Shown here: positions 22,459-34,500 of the stretch, one piece after another
How positions within the stretch are numbered: the first letter of the stretch is position 1
Layout of the letters: every line of letters starts with the position of its first letter
Notes under the pieces: model-generated
Database searches by the model: none
The model's input: only the letters and a program-made list of their open reading frames with translations
What the model was told of the DNA's origin: nothing
Position numbers and translations under genes: made by a program
Source: Leucaena leucocephala
Taxonomy: Eukaryota; Streptophyta; Magnoliopsida; Fabales; Fabaceae
Length of the DNA stretch: 64,000 nucleotides
Direction: 5' to 3'
Assembly (NCBI GenBank): GCA_037074615.1
Contig: CM073549.1
Location: 5,275,001 to 5,339,000 of the forward strand

Positions 22459-25400
22459 CTAGATCTTCATCTTCCACATCACTAAAGAGCCGCCAAGTTT
22501 CAATAGGTATCCTATAATAGAGCACAGTGTGATACTACAGGAGGCCGAGTCTGAATCACAGAAATATTCCAATACAATGTCTCCTTCTGAGCTCATCAGA
22601 ATTCCAAGTCCTAGACTTCCTTTCAAATATCTCACAACTCCCATAGTTACTGCCATGTGTGTCTTGGTAGGCGCTTGCATAAATTGACTTAGGGTCTACA
22701 TTGAGAAAAAAATGTCAGGTCAGGCCATTGTAAGATAAATCAATTTACCTATGAGCCGATGGTATCTGTCTGGGTCCTTCAGTAATGTGTCTTCTTTGTC
22801 CTGTTCCTTATCATATGCCTTGAGTTTTAGCTCTGTTGCATAGGGATTCCCAATAGTTTGCACCCACTTATACCTATTTCAGCCAAAAGATCAAGTTTAT
22901 ATTTCCTTTGAGATAAAATAATGCCTTTTTCAGACTTTGCAATCTTTATCTCAGGAAAATACCTCATTAAACCCAGATCTTTTATCTTAAAATTGTCATT
23001 TAAAAGCCTCTTTGCTTTCACAATTCCTATTCTAAATTCCCAGTTATTAAAATGTCCTCAACATATACTAGAATTAAAACTATTCCATCATGACAATTCA
23101 TAGTAAAAAGTGAGCAATCTTGTTTGCTTTGTTTAAAATCTCCCTCTATCAATGCTCTTGATAGTCTTTGATTCTATTATCTAGATGTTTGTTTTAAACT
23201 ATAGAGTGATTTATTTAATTTACAGACCAAATGCTCCCCTTTACTCTCAAAACCCTCAGGAATATTTATATATACTTCTTCTTTTAAATCTCCCTTAAAA
23301 AATGCATTATGTACATCCATTTGATGGACATTCCAATTACCAACAGCAGCTAATTTCAACACTACTTGCACAATGAACATCTTAACATGGGGGAAAAATG
23401 TGTCATGATAGTCTATCCCTTCTCTTTGGTTATATCCCTTGGCTACAAGTCTAGCTTTATACTTATCAATGTCTCCATTTGACTTATATTTAATTCTAAA
23501 GACCCACTTGCATCCTATGGTCTTTTTTCCCTTATAGAGTGGTACTAATTCCCATGTTTTATTCTCCTCAAGGGATGTCATTTCATCCTTCATTGCTTCT
23601 ACAAACTCAGTACTTTTGTTTGCCTATTGATAACTAGTTGGTTCTGTTATACAGTCTATTGTGCATAGAAAACAAAGAAAGTCACCACACACATTTTTTT
23701 AAGTGATGTAATCAGTAATAGGATATTTACATTTGTTGTCTTTATCATTATTTGTATTAGACTATAGCAAAGAACACACATAGTCAGTTGAACGTATTGG
23801 GGACGATGTTCTCTAATACTCCTAGTAGGTCTAGAGTCCAAGAGTTCTGTATTACTATGATCATTCTCTTGAGAAACAAAATCTGCCTATCTCTCTGTAT
23901 GTTTACTCTGCTGGCTTGAACAGGTTCCAATTTCCTCATTATCTATTGGTAATTCTATATGTTCAAACCATAATATTTCTTTTAGGTCTCTACCCACTTC
24001 CCTTTGATCATTGGGTCTACTATCTTTGAAGGGAAATCTATTCTCCATGAACGTCACATGTCTACTCACAAATATGGTTCTATCATGCAAATTAAGAATC
24101 AGAAAACCCTTTTAATTCTTTGAGTACCCCAAAAATACAGAGTCAATGGATCTACTTTCTAATTTATCACTAACTCTCAAATTTTTAGTATATGCCAATG
24201 ATCCAAACCCTCTAATGTTGTCTAGGTGTGGTGTGTGTCCATAGATTAGTTCATAGGCTGTCTTGTATCCTATCACCCTAGATAGAATCCTATTAGTCAG
24301 ATATGTTGCCATGAGCTCATATTCACCCCAGTAAACACTTGGCCCACCAGATTGCAAAATTAAGCTTTTTGTGATTTGCATTATTGTTCTATATTTTCTT
24401 TCAACTACTCTATTCTGTTCAGGAGTGTAAGGGCAACTATTTTTTTGAACGATGCCATTTTCATGAAAATAAGATTTTAAATCATGGTTTGTAAACTCAG
24501 TACTATTGTCACTTCTAAGTTTTTTTTTTTAATTTTCACAGAAAATTGAGTTAGTACATATGCAACAAAATGTCTTATATGCATAATAGTTTCAAATTTA
24601 AAAACATAGAAAAAATCTATGTTCCCCTTGAGTAATCATCCACTATTGTCAAAAAATATTTATGTCCTTGATGTGTTGGAGTTCGATAAGGGCCCAATAC
24701 ATCAATATGTAACAACTCAAAATAGCATTTGGACTTAATAAAACTAGTTGTAAATGGAAACTTTGTATGCTTGGATTGAATGTAAATGTCACATTTATTA
24801 CTGTCATTTTCCTTTTTTGTTACAAGGTTTAGATGTTTCATATTGGGTATTGGTGCATATCCTAATATTTTGTGCCATAAGCATACATCAGACAACTTTT
24901 TCTTGCTATAATTATTTTGAATTGTGTTTATAGAAAAAGAATTCATAGTGGACTGATGTTTAGGCATTCTAAGAACATATAACCTTGTAAACGTTTCGCC
25001 AGTTAGCGTCACCCTCCCACCTTGAAGGTCCTGCAACATCCAGAATTAGGGAAGAAGGATGCAATGCACTTATGTTCCTTAGTCAATCTAGGTATGGATA
25101 TTAAGCTAAATTCTAACTTTGGTGCATACAGAACATCTGTCAATATGATTCCATTAGCAATTTTAACATTACCAACATGTGTAATCCCTACATGATTTCC
25201 ATCTGGTATCTTTATGTATTTAATTGGCCTATTGTATACTTTGTAATTAGTTAGCATTTATAAATTCCTTACCATATGAGTTGTTGCGCCTGAGTACAGA
25301 ATCCAATTCATATGTGCTAATGAAAATGCATAAGAATTAGCCAAACTTGTACCGTTTAACGCATGAATTGCAAGCTTCACATCTTTCTTCAGGAGCTTTA

Positions 25401-26340
25401 GGGTTTGTTCATATTGCTCCTTTGTAAATGTTGGGGCAGATGTGGTTGCCGTTTTAATGTGTGCCTCTGGTTCGCCAGAGGATTCATTTCCTTCTTTCTA
25501 CTCTTTCTTTCTAAAATTAGGTGGGTATCTTGTTATCTGGAAGCAATTCTCACGCAGATGCCCTTTCTTGTGGCAAAAGGTGAATTCTTGTGCATTTTCT
25601 CCATGTCTTCTTCCTCTGTCACGTCCTCTCCCTTTGCTGCCCTTACAACACCTTCAGTAGGGAGATTCTTTTCACTATCAGCGATTATCCTTTGGGCTTC
25701 ATCCTCAACCAATATCCCATAAGTGTCATTCACCGATGGGAGGGGATTCATTATGAGGATGTGGCTCCTTGCTTAGTTGTAGTTCCCATTGAGTCCCATC
25801 AGAAATTGCAACAGCTTATGCTATTGCACTGTCTCACCATAGATCGTTGAAGTTTGGCATGAACACGATGGGATTAGAATCAAGGAAGACTGTTCCTCCC
25901 AGAGTTCTCTAAATTTTGAAAAATAAGCAGTGACAGACGAGGTCCCTTACTTCAATTGATTTTTCTATGTAGAGAAAAGATTCTTGAACTTATTTTCTTA
26001 TTGAATCTTTTCCTCAAATCAACCCAGAAATGGTAGGCACTCTGGAAGAAGATGATTCCACTCGCCAACTCCTTTGACATCGAATTGGGGATCCATGATA
26101 AAAAAGCGTTGCACCTCTCCCACTATTCTTAGAGTGGTGCCTCTAGCGTCTCTCTTTTGCAGCTTTTATCGATAAAGCCAAGTTTATTTTTCCCTATCAG
26201 AGCAATCATCATTGCTCTGCTCCACACAGTATAATTCTCAACGCCAGTGAGAACGTGAGAAATAATGGTCTGGCCTTGCGTGTTTGATAGGTGAAGAAAG
26301 AGCGGGTGGTTGAAAGATAAAACATCGATGTCGAGCTTCT
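22459..26340 (-). pseudogene. Copia gag-pol relic
   Basis: Minus-strand order gag, protease, integrase, reverse transcriptase, RNase H, as in Copia. A zinc-knuckle remnant (FTFCHKKGHLRENC, first Cys replaced by Phe) lies at ~25,530-25,585; a protease-end/GAG-pre-integrase region at 24,617-25,257 (LWHKILGY, HIDVLGPY, FLTIVDDYS); the integrase tail at 24,112-24,381; reverse transcriptase at 23,177-23,593 (KWVFRIKYKSNGDIDKYKARL). The catalytic YVDD-type motif reads YVED near 23,070, followed by RT/RNase H segments at 22,459-23,021. Stops and frameshifts separate every domain, so no protein is expected. Confidence 0.9.
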
Positions 26341-26454
26341 AATCATAGGGTTTCGGCGTCTAACGCTCTACTAGGGTTTATAGTGCTTGCACAAAGTGAA
26401 TGGAATCTTTGGGCTTTCTTGATCGTGTGCTTGATTAACGTGGCTCTGGTACCA

Positions 26455-26656
26455 TGTTGAGCCCATCCATTACAGCTGCTCAACACGCACCGTGTGACCC
26501 AAAAATGAGAGCTATCATTAATCAATGAAAAATATACAAGCTATGTTCCTTATTTATACACTATATTCACGGTAATTATCCTAAAGTATACACAATAACA
26601 TAACAGTAAACAAACTAATATAATATTACTCCTAATCCTAATATTAATTTTCTACA
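26455..26656 (-). repeat. Copia element 5' LTR
   Basis: Direct repeat of 21915-22119. On the minus strand it begins TGTAGAAAATT and ends GCTCAACA, followed by the tRNA-Met primer-binding site. Confidence 0.9.
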
Positions 26657-27228
26657 ATTTTCTACATTTATATATATTTAAAATCGAGACCTTAAGTGGT
26701 CAAATGACATTCTTATTAAAATTGATAACGGTTGGTTTGCCCTACTTTGCTATGATGTTTTGTGATGGATTTTTTTTGTCACGCAATTTTTTATTTTGTT
26801 GTAATATTCAACATTTCTTAATTAATGACTGGTTTGAGTTGTTTTTGACAATATTGATCTTTTTATACTTAATAGATCTATATTAAAAGGGTTTGAACTC
26901 TAAAATTTTACCAATAGAGTAATTTTCATCTAAAATGACAACGTAACTTACTTTTGTTTTCGAATTAAAATTTTTAAAGCGCTTTGTCATAAAACTTTTT
27001 TCAATTTTACTAAAAATGAATATGAGATTAAAGAATAATTTTATACGCATGTCCTCTTTTTACGTTTTTTCTTTTTATTGAAATTTTTTGAAATAATTCA
27101 ATGCTTTTTTATGAATGATAATGCATAATCCTAGAAACGTGATGCATTTTGATTTATACCACGTATTTCTCTAGATCTATCTTTCCTCAAAATAATTAAA
27201 AAAAGAAGAAGGAGAAATTGAGACAAAT

Positions 27229-27745
27229 TTCCGTATGTTTGGATAAGATTTTAAAAAAGGGCATATGAAAAAAAGGGCTTCTAAATAATTTATAAAAAAT
27301 AATTTTTAGAGAATAGTTTATGAAAAAAATGTGGTTCTGAATAAATAAATATTTGTATATTTATTTTTAGAATGACTTTTTATATTAGTAACTTATAAAA
27401 AAGGGTATGATTTGATTAAAAGTAAGAGAAAGGAGAGAGAAGAGATGGTAGAGAAGAGAAGAGAGAGGAGAAAGGGTAGAAAAGAGAGAAGAGAGGAGAG
27501 AAGGTAGAGATAAGAGAGGAGAGATGGTATAAAAAAAAGTAGGGGTAAGATAGTAATTGGATAGTCTATAAGTTTTTTTACTGTTCTAAAAGTTAATCTC
27601 AGTAATTTATTCAAAATCACGATTTTAAATTATGATTTAGTCTAAAAATATTTATGAATAAATATGACTATTTATTTTAAATTTTTTTTAAACTAATATT
27701 TAAGTTAAAATTTTTTTAAAACTAAGGTTCGAAGACAACCAAACA
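27229..27745 (-). mobile_element. Old Tourist-like MITE relative
   Basis: The left end is gtatgtttggataag and the right end gacaaccaaacaagc, around a GAGAGA-rich core (27425-27530). It shares the internal order of the 14739-15278 family in reverse orientation. The target duplication is not certain. Confidence 0.55.
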
Positions 27746-28502
27746 AGCTCAAAATAAGTTAAATTAATGAGGGAAAGTTGGGTGGGAATAGAGATGGTTT
27801 GAGCATAGGGTTCCCTAGAGTTGAGATTTCAGCAATTTGGAGACAAATGAGGCGTAAGTGGGGGCCATTTCACGTGGATTTGCAATTCTTTTCTTTATGT
27901 TTGCTTTTCTTAAAGTCGTTTTAAAAAAGCATTATTTGATAAAGAATGTGGATTTTCATTTGTCGTCCTTACGTTAGGAATTCCATATTTCATAAAGCAA
28001 TATGCAAACTCATCATGTTCATTGCATCTCCCTATTAAGCTTTCTTCCATTGCTTTCACATTTGTATTATTGCACAACGCATAATTTAGATGTGATGTTT
28101 TATAAAGTTATTTCTGCTATAATTAGATTATGTTCAAATATTATTAAATTTAATTAATTAAAATTAATGTCTCTTATCTTAAATATAGAAGTTAATTATA
28201 GAATTTATTTTGATTCTAAAATATAAGATATCAATTGACTTTATTTCATAAATTTTAATTTTTAAAAAATTAAATATAGTTTTTATAAATAATTAATTTA
28301 ACTAATTTTATTAATTTCTATAAAATTAGTTATTTAGTTGAGACATTTAAGACTAGGGAGATCACATAATTTGATTCTTCAACTTTACTTAAGAAGAACC
28401 CTTTTAAACTAATTTAACTATCATTGGTTAATTAATATCTGTCTTATGAGAATTTAACTTGTGTAACCATTTAATCAAAGATTTAGCAAATATTCAACTT
28501 TT

Positions 28503-28525
28503 ACACACACACACACACACACACA
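28503..28525. repeat. (AC)n microsatellite
   Basis: 23 bp of pure AC repeat. Confidence 0.9.
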
Positions 28526-28692
28526 GAGGTAACCTTAAAAATATTATTCTATATTAACATGAACACAGATTTTAAACCTTATATTTAAGTAGTTAAAGCT
28601 TTTTTTACTTATATCAACACATGTTAGCGCTTACAAAATCCATTTTACTTGGTGATAGAGAGGCTGTATCTTTAATTTCATAGTTACTTAAT

Positions 28693-29052
28693 TGATGTTA
28701 TGTTTTGAAACATGAAATAAAGCAACAGAAAAGCACTACAAATCCAAGACTAAACCACTCCTGCATCCATCAGATAGTGCCAGTATCTCAGAATTGAATC
28801 TAGTTTCTTTTTTGACTAAATAACTAAAATTTTTGAAAATAAAATTATAACAATTAAAGCTATTTTATTATATTTAAGGATTAATATTTTAAATAGTTAT
28901 ATTATTACTGAATTATACTTAGTCAAAGTTTGAGAACTGAATTTTTAACTGAGTAGAAAAATTATAAAAATAAGTTGCTTTGAGTTATAGTTTAGGAATT
29001 AAATTATAATTAAGATAAAACTATAAAACCAATTGGTTAATTTTTTTTAAAG
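28693..29052. repeat. Dispersed duplication B, copy 2 (partner 13812-14343)
   Basis: Preserves the empty site of the Mutator-like MITE found in the partner. Confidence 0.85.
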
Positions 29053-29584
29053 GGTGTGAAGGATGAAGATGAGATAGGGAGGTTGAATTGTGATACTTGT
29101 GCATTTATTATGTTCAAAACAAGGTAGTTGCTTGTCATTTTCCTCAATCATGTTGATGGTGTACCAGTATTTGCAGAAAAACAAATACTGGTACACTTGA
29201 GATTATCGTGATAAATATATAAAGTGGTCACCGTGGAGATGCATTTACCCATGACCTTGCAATCATAGATAGCTAAATTTAAATGAAGTTCAGAATAAAT
29301 TATTGAACCTGAATTCAAAAGAGTAATAATTAAGGCTATGTGGTTATTAATATTTATTTTAGATATATAGGGGCAGTAATTACTTTATATTCTCTGATGA
29401 AACAGCATTCAACATAAACAAATACAATTCATCACAGTAATCTTATATATTTTGCTAATCATTGGCCTTGCTTCGTTTCTGGTCGCCTGATAATTCATCC
29501 CAATAAGTTTAGATATTCTGTGAACCATTGGCATTACTGCGTCGCTGATCAGCAGATCTTATGATTTGCGAGACTTCCTTTAGA

Positions 29585-29626
<42 letters not shown>

Positions 29627-30430
29627 CATGTTTTATAGTGTGATGAAATTTGAATTATTCAAATTAGAGATTTGGATGGTTTATATCCATCATAATACAA
29701 AAATTACTATCCATTTATTAATATAAGACTTAATTAATTAATTTAAAAAAATTAAAAAATTAAAAAAATTATTTTAAAATAATTAATTAGGTCCTATATG
29801 AGTATTAAAAATAAAAAAAATATCATATTGGAACCATTTAAATTTAATAGTGATCACCATAAAGCAATAACTTTTGTAGCAAATATTCGTCTGTCTTTTC
29901 CGGTCACTTTTATTTAGATGAAACCCCAAACCCGTATGATTAATGAGTAAAATGATGATCATTTATTTATAATTATTTATAGCTGTGTAGTTTGTGCACA
30001 CTCACTAAACAGGAATAGAAGTCATGGGGTGTACTTACATTAATTTTAAACTGTTAAAATTTCACATGAACATCAATTTACAATTGAAGTATAAAAAAAA
30101 TAGAAAAAAATTTAATTCATAAAATGTTTTAATAATAATTTTTCCCTCCTCTGTTGTCGTTCCCCCAGGAACAATTTTACTATTTATTAAAAATATAAAT
30201 GTCAAAAAGCATAAGATGATGCAATACGGAGAAAATTAAAGTTAAGGCGCAATGATTCTTGGTTTTGGCTTTCAGTTTTAATTGTAGTACTTTTATAAAT
30301 ATTTTTTAATTATATAAAATTTTAATAATTATTTTATTAATCTATTAAAATTAATCAATATAAAAAATATATTTTATATTTAGGATTAAATTAAATATTA
30401 ATATTCGAGCTAGGCACGAGCTGAATTACA
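29053..30430. other. Intergenic, no gene seen
   Basis: AT-rich DNA with the hairpin at 29159, a 36-bp (AT)n run at 29587-29622 and no recognisable coding segment. Confidence 0.6.
29159..29196. repeat. Perfect 15-bp hairpin
   Basis: GTGTACCAGTATTTG (29159-29173) and its exact complement CAAATACTGGTACAC (29182-29196) enclose an 8-nt loop. No T-run follows, and no neighbouring gene explains it. Confidence 0.8.
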
Positions 30431-31555
30431 CGGAGCCCAAAAATCGTATCTGCTTCTTCTTCCATTGTTTCACAACTCTCTTTACCTTCTCCTCATTCTT
30501 TCTATTGCTCACATTTCTTCTTCTACTTCATTTCTTCTATTTCCATTCTCTGATTTCCCTTTTCCTTTCTCTCTTCTCCACCGAAAACAAAAACAAAACA
30601 AAAGATTCCTGAATTTACTGCTCTTGCAACATTCGCTTGCACTTAAAGTTTGATCTCTGATGCTATTCTCCTTGTTTGATCTCACAAGTTGAACATCTTT
30701 CTTCAAAAGCCTTCAGATGTTGTCGTTGTCTTGGATTTTTATGAAGCATCTGTTTGTTAAAGTTGTTGGAAACAGCATAAAAGGGGGTATCTCAAGCTGA
30801 TCTGCTTTGGGACACTAAAGAAAGCTGATTATTGGTGGGAAATCTGAGGTTTATATAGCTTGAAGAAATTGCAAAGTTTCACATCCGCTACTGTAAGTTT
30901 GGAAATAGTATAGATTCATGACAAAAGTCAGTGGGTGTTTAATCATTGACATGTACTTATACAGTTCAGTATTGTGTTTCAACTTTTGCAGCATATATAT
31001 TCTTGTGTTTCTGAATACAGAGAGCAACCCAGAAAAAGAAGAAGAAGAAACCCGTTCCAACCATATTGAAGGCAAGTTACTTAGTTAGATGCTGCTCTCT
31101 TAGTTTTACTTACATCATTTACTTACATCATTTCTGAAGGTTTTCAAGTACCCTCCTGTATTTTATATCAAGATTTCCATCCAATTTTGCCAAAATCAGA
31201 GATTTTTTTTTTTTATTTTTTATAATAACATAGAGTTCTACTTTTTCAAACCTTTAGTTCAATTTTTATTTTTTAACATCATTAAGAATATTTTAATAAA
31301 GATTTTAAAATCTCAATAAACAAAGTTATTCCCTCTGCTCTTATTTTCTCTAAATTTGTCTTTTTTTTCTTGTTCTCCTTATTAAGTTGTTGTTTTCCTA
31401 TTTTTTCTACAATTTCTTATCTTCCTGCTAAGACGTCCTTTTGTTCATGTGGAGCATATATATAATTCTTAAATAACAATATTTCTGCATATGTCTGGAT
31501 TAACAAGCCGAGTAATTGAGTTTCGGCTACATCTTTTAAACAGAGCACAAATTAA
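30430..31555 (+). promoter_or_regulatory. Likely promoter and leader of the NLR gene
   Basis: A CT-rich leader-like stretch (30450-30600) and then mixed-composition sequence with possible leader introns precede the NLR start codon. Small open frames here (for example 30465-30653) look like leader composition rather than protein. This is inference from position and composition only. Confidence 0.35.
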
Positions 31556-34500
31556 ATGGATCCTACTTGTGGTTTAGCTGATAAGTTTCGGGACATAGTG
31601 CTCGACCAAATTTGGGAGCAGCTTCATTATCTGGTTTGCTATGGCCGAAACATTGAGCTGCTCCATGAACGACTTGAGGAACTCACTCTTGAAAGAAGCT
31701 CCATACAACATCGAATAGATGAGGCTACAAACAATGCAGAACAAATTGAAGAGAAAGTTCAGCAATGGTTGCTGAAAGTAGATGAAATATCAGAGGACGT
31801 ACAAAAGCTATATCAAGAGAGTCAAGGAAAGAGAGAGTGCAGCATAACTTCATGTCCCAACCCATGGCTACGCTATAAACTAAGCAAAAGAGCAACAGAG
31901 ATAACACAACAAGTTGTTAAAATTTGTGGGAAGGGAAACTTTCCTACAGTTTCATATCGTGTTCCTCCCCAGTCGATGCCACAATTAACCAACCGAGAAA
32001 GCAATGAAGGGATTGATTCAAGAGTGCCAATTATGAATCAAATTATGGAGGCATTGCGGAATCCGAGTGTTAATATGATCGGATTATGTGGGCTTGGTGG
32101 TGTTGGCAAGACCACTATAGCTAAAGAAGTAGAAAAGAATCAAAAGATGTTCGAAAAGGTGGTCTTGGCTAATGTTTCTGATGAATTGAACGTTGCGAAG
32201 ATTCAGGCCCAGATTGCTGAGAAGCTGGGTATGCAACTCAATGAAAGAACTGAAGACGTAAGAGCTTCCCGTCTACGTGATAGGTTGAAGCAAGAGAAGA
32301 ATATGCTCCTAATATTGGATGATCTTTGGGAGGAACTTGATTTGGATAGGGTTGGAATTCCCTCTGCTGATGTTGAAAATAATAGCAAGAAGAATGAAGG
32401 ATGCAAAATTTTACTAACTTCAAGGAATGACACGCTGCTGTCAAACTGCATGAAATGTCAAAAAATTATTAAAGTGGGTGTTTTGTCGGAGAATGAAGCT
32501 TTGGAGTTGTTCAAGAGGAATGCTGAACTTTCTGTTGACTCAAGCAGTTCTGAGTTGATACCCATAGCCACTGAGATTGTTCGAAAGTGTGGGGGCCTGC
32601 CGCTAGCGATTGTTACAGCTGCAAAGGCATTGAAGAATAAAGCGCTTGATGAGTGGGAATATGCCCTTCGACGATTGAACAATCCTTTAAGGAGGAACAT
32701 CACAGGAATTAAAGAGGTGGATACCATTTTGAAGTTGAGCTATGATCGTCTAAGCTCATCAGAGTACAAGCATATTTTCTTGCTGGCTGCCATGTTGTCT
32801 CATGATCCCTCAATTGAAGAGCTGCTCATGTACTCTGTTGGGTTAAATATTATTCAACACACAGAAAACATGGAAGATGCCCGCGTTGGAATCTCTCATA
32901 CTGTAAGCAAGCTAAAAGCTTTAAACTTATTTCTCGATAGCTTTTCTAGTCATCATGTTACCATACATGATGTCTTTCGAGATGTTGCATTATCTATTGC
33001 ATCCGATGAATTTCGTGCGTTCATTGTGAGGCATAGAACAGTAAAAGAATGGCCAGATGAAAATATGCCAGAAGACTGCAAGGGAATTTGCTTACAAGAG
33101 AGTGACATTAGCGTTGACCTTCCAGAAGAGTTACATGGTCCACACTTACAATTCTTTCTGCTAAATAACACAAAACATGATTTGACCATACCTAGTATGT
33201 TTTTCAAATCTTCAAAGGAGCTGAAAGTGTTGGCATTTACCAATGTGCATTTTTTGCTACTACCATCGCTCTGTTTCCTACAAAAATTAAAAGCATTGTG
33301 TCTACATTCTTGTTTATTAGAAGATATTACTGAGATTAAAAGCTTAAAGAATTTAAAAATTCTAAGTCTTACTTACTCTGAAATTCGAAAGCTACCAATT
33401 GAATTGGCAGAGTTGACTTCTTTACAGATGTTGAATTTGTCCCATTGCTCTAAACTCGTAGTGATTCCATCAAAAATCCTATCTAGCTTAAAAAAATTAG
33501 AAGTTTTGTACATGGGAAACAGCTTTGACCAGTGGAAAGTTGAAGGATTTAGTGAAACTAATGAAAATGCAAGTCTTGACGAGTTAAAGGTTTTACCAAT
33601 CTCTTCTCTAGATATTCATATTCCTAATGTCTCCATGTTGCCAGAGGATTTGTTCTTCAATATGAACTTGAAGAAATACATAATATTCATCGGAAAGAAT
33701 TGGGAATGGCAAGGCAATTATGGAAACTCAAAGACATTGAAACTTGAGCTAGGGAGCAGTATCCATTTGAAGCGTGGGGTTCAGAAGTTATTGGAAGGAG
33801 TTGAAGATTTGTCTTTATATGGCTATATGGAAGATTTGTCTATGTATGGCTCTAGTGAAGATTTGTCTTTATATGGCTCTAACGCATCCAATGAAGATTT
33901 CAAATCACTTTTCAACAGCACGGTATATACGTTTGGATTATTTTATTCAATTTTTTCTTATTTTATCTTCGAACAACACTTGAAAATTAATATTACCTGC
34001 AAAAATCATTTTTATTGGAATTACTAATTTTTCTATCAGGCTATTATGGAAATTTACAGTTTCTTATTTTTTTTTAATTTCTTAAAATTTGCTAATAAAG
34101 GAGAAAAGCTAACTTCAAGTATTAAAATAAATAATGAAGCCTCAAATTATTCTTTTACAACCTAACAACACATGAATTTCATGTTTTTCAGTATTTTGAT
34201 ATATGAATTGTTCCTATCACTAAAATATTTATGAGAATATGTAGCTTATGGTTTTGATAATTCACAACTGTAATAATATTTTCGAATCACATCTAAACCG
34301 TAAGGTATATCCATGTTATTTTAGTTATTCTTATTTTTTCTTGCTTGAACTTCCTAAAAAACTTCAAAATTAATAATTTGCCAAAATCATTTTCACTAGA
34401 ATTATTTACTTTGCTATTTTTCGGGTTTGCTTTTCTTATTCTGTTCTTATTTTTTTTCTTGTGTTAACGTATATACAAAAATTACATTAACTAGAACTAG

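Larger units (their letters stand above)
21915..26656 (-). mobile_element. Ty1/Copia LTR retrotransposon, degenerate
   Basis: A 4.74-kb element with ~203-bp LTRs (21915-22119, 26455-26656), flanked by GTTTT / ATTTT, a 5-bp duplication with one mismatch. The primer-binding site next to the 5' LTR is TGGTACCAGAGCC on the minus strand, complementary to initiator tRNA-Met with one change. LTR divergence of several percent and many stops show an old insertion. It lies 12 bp from the end of the CACTA-type element. Confidence 0.92.
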
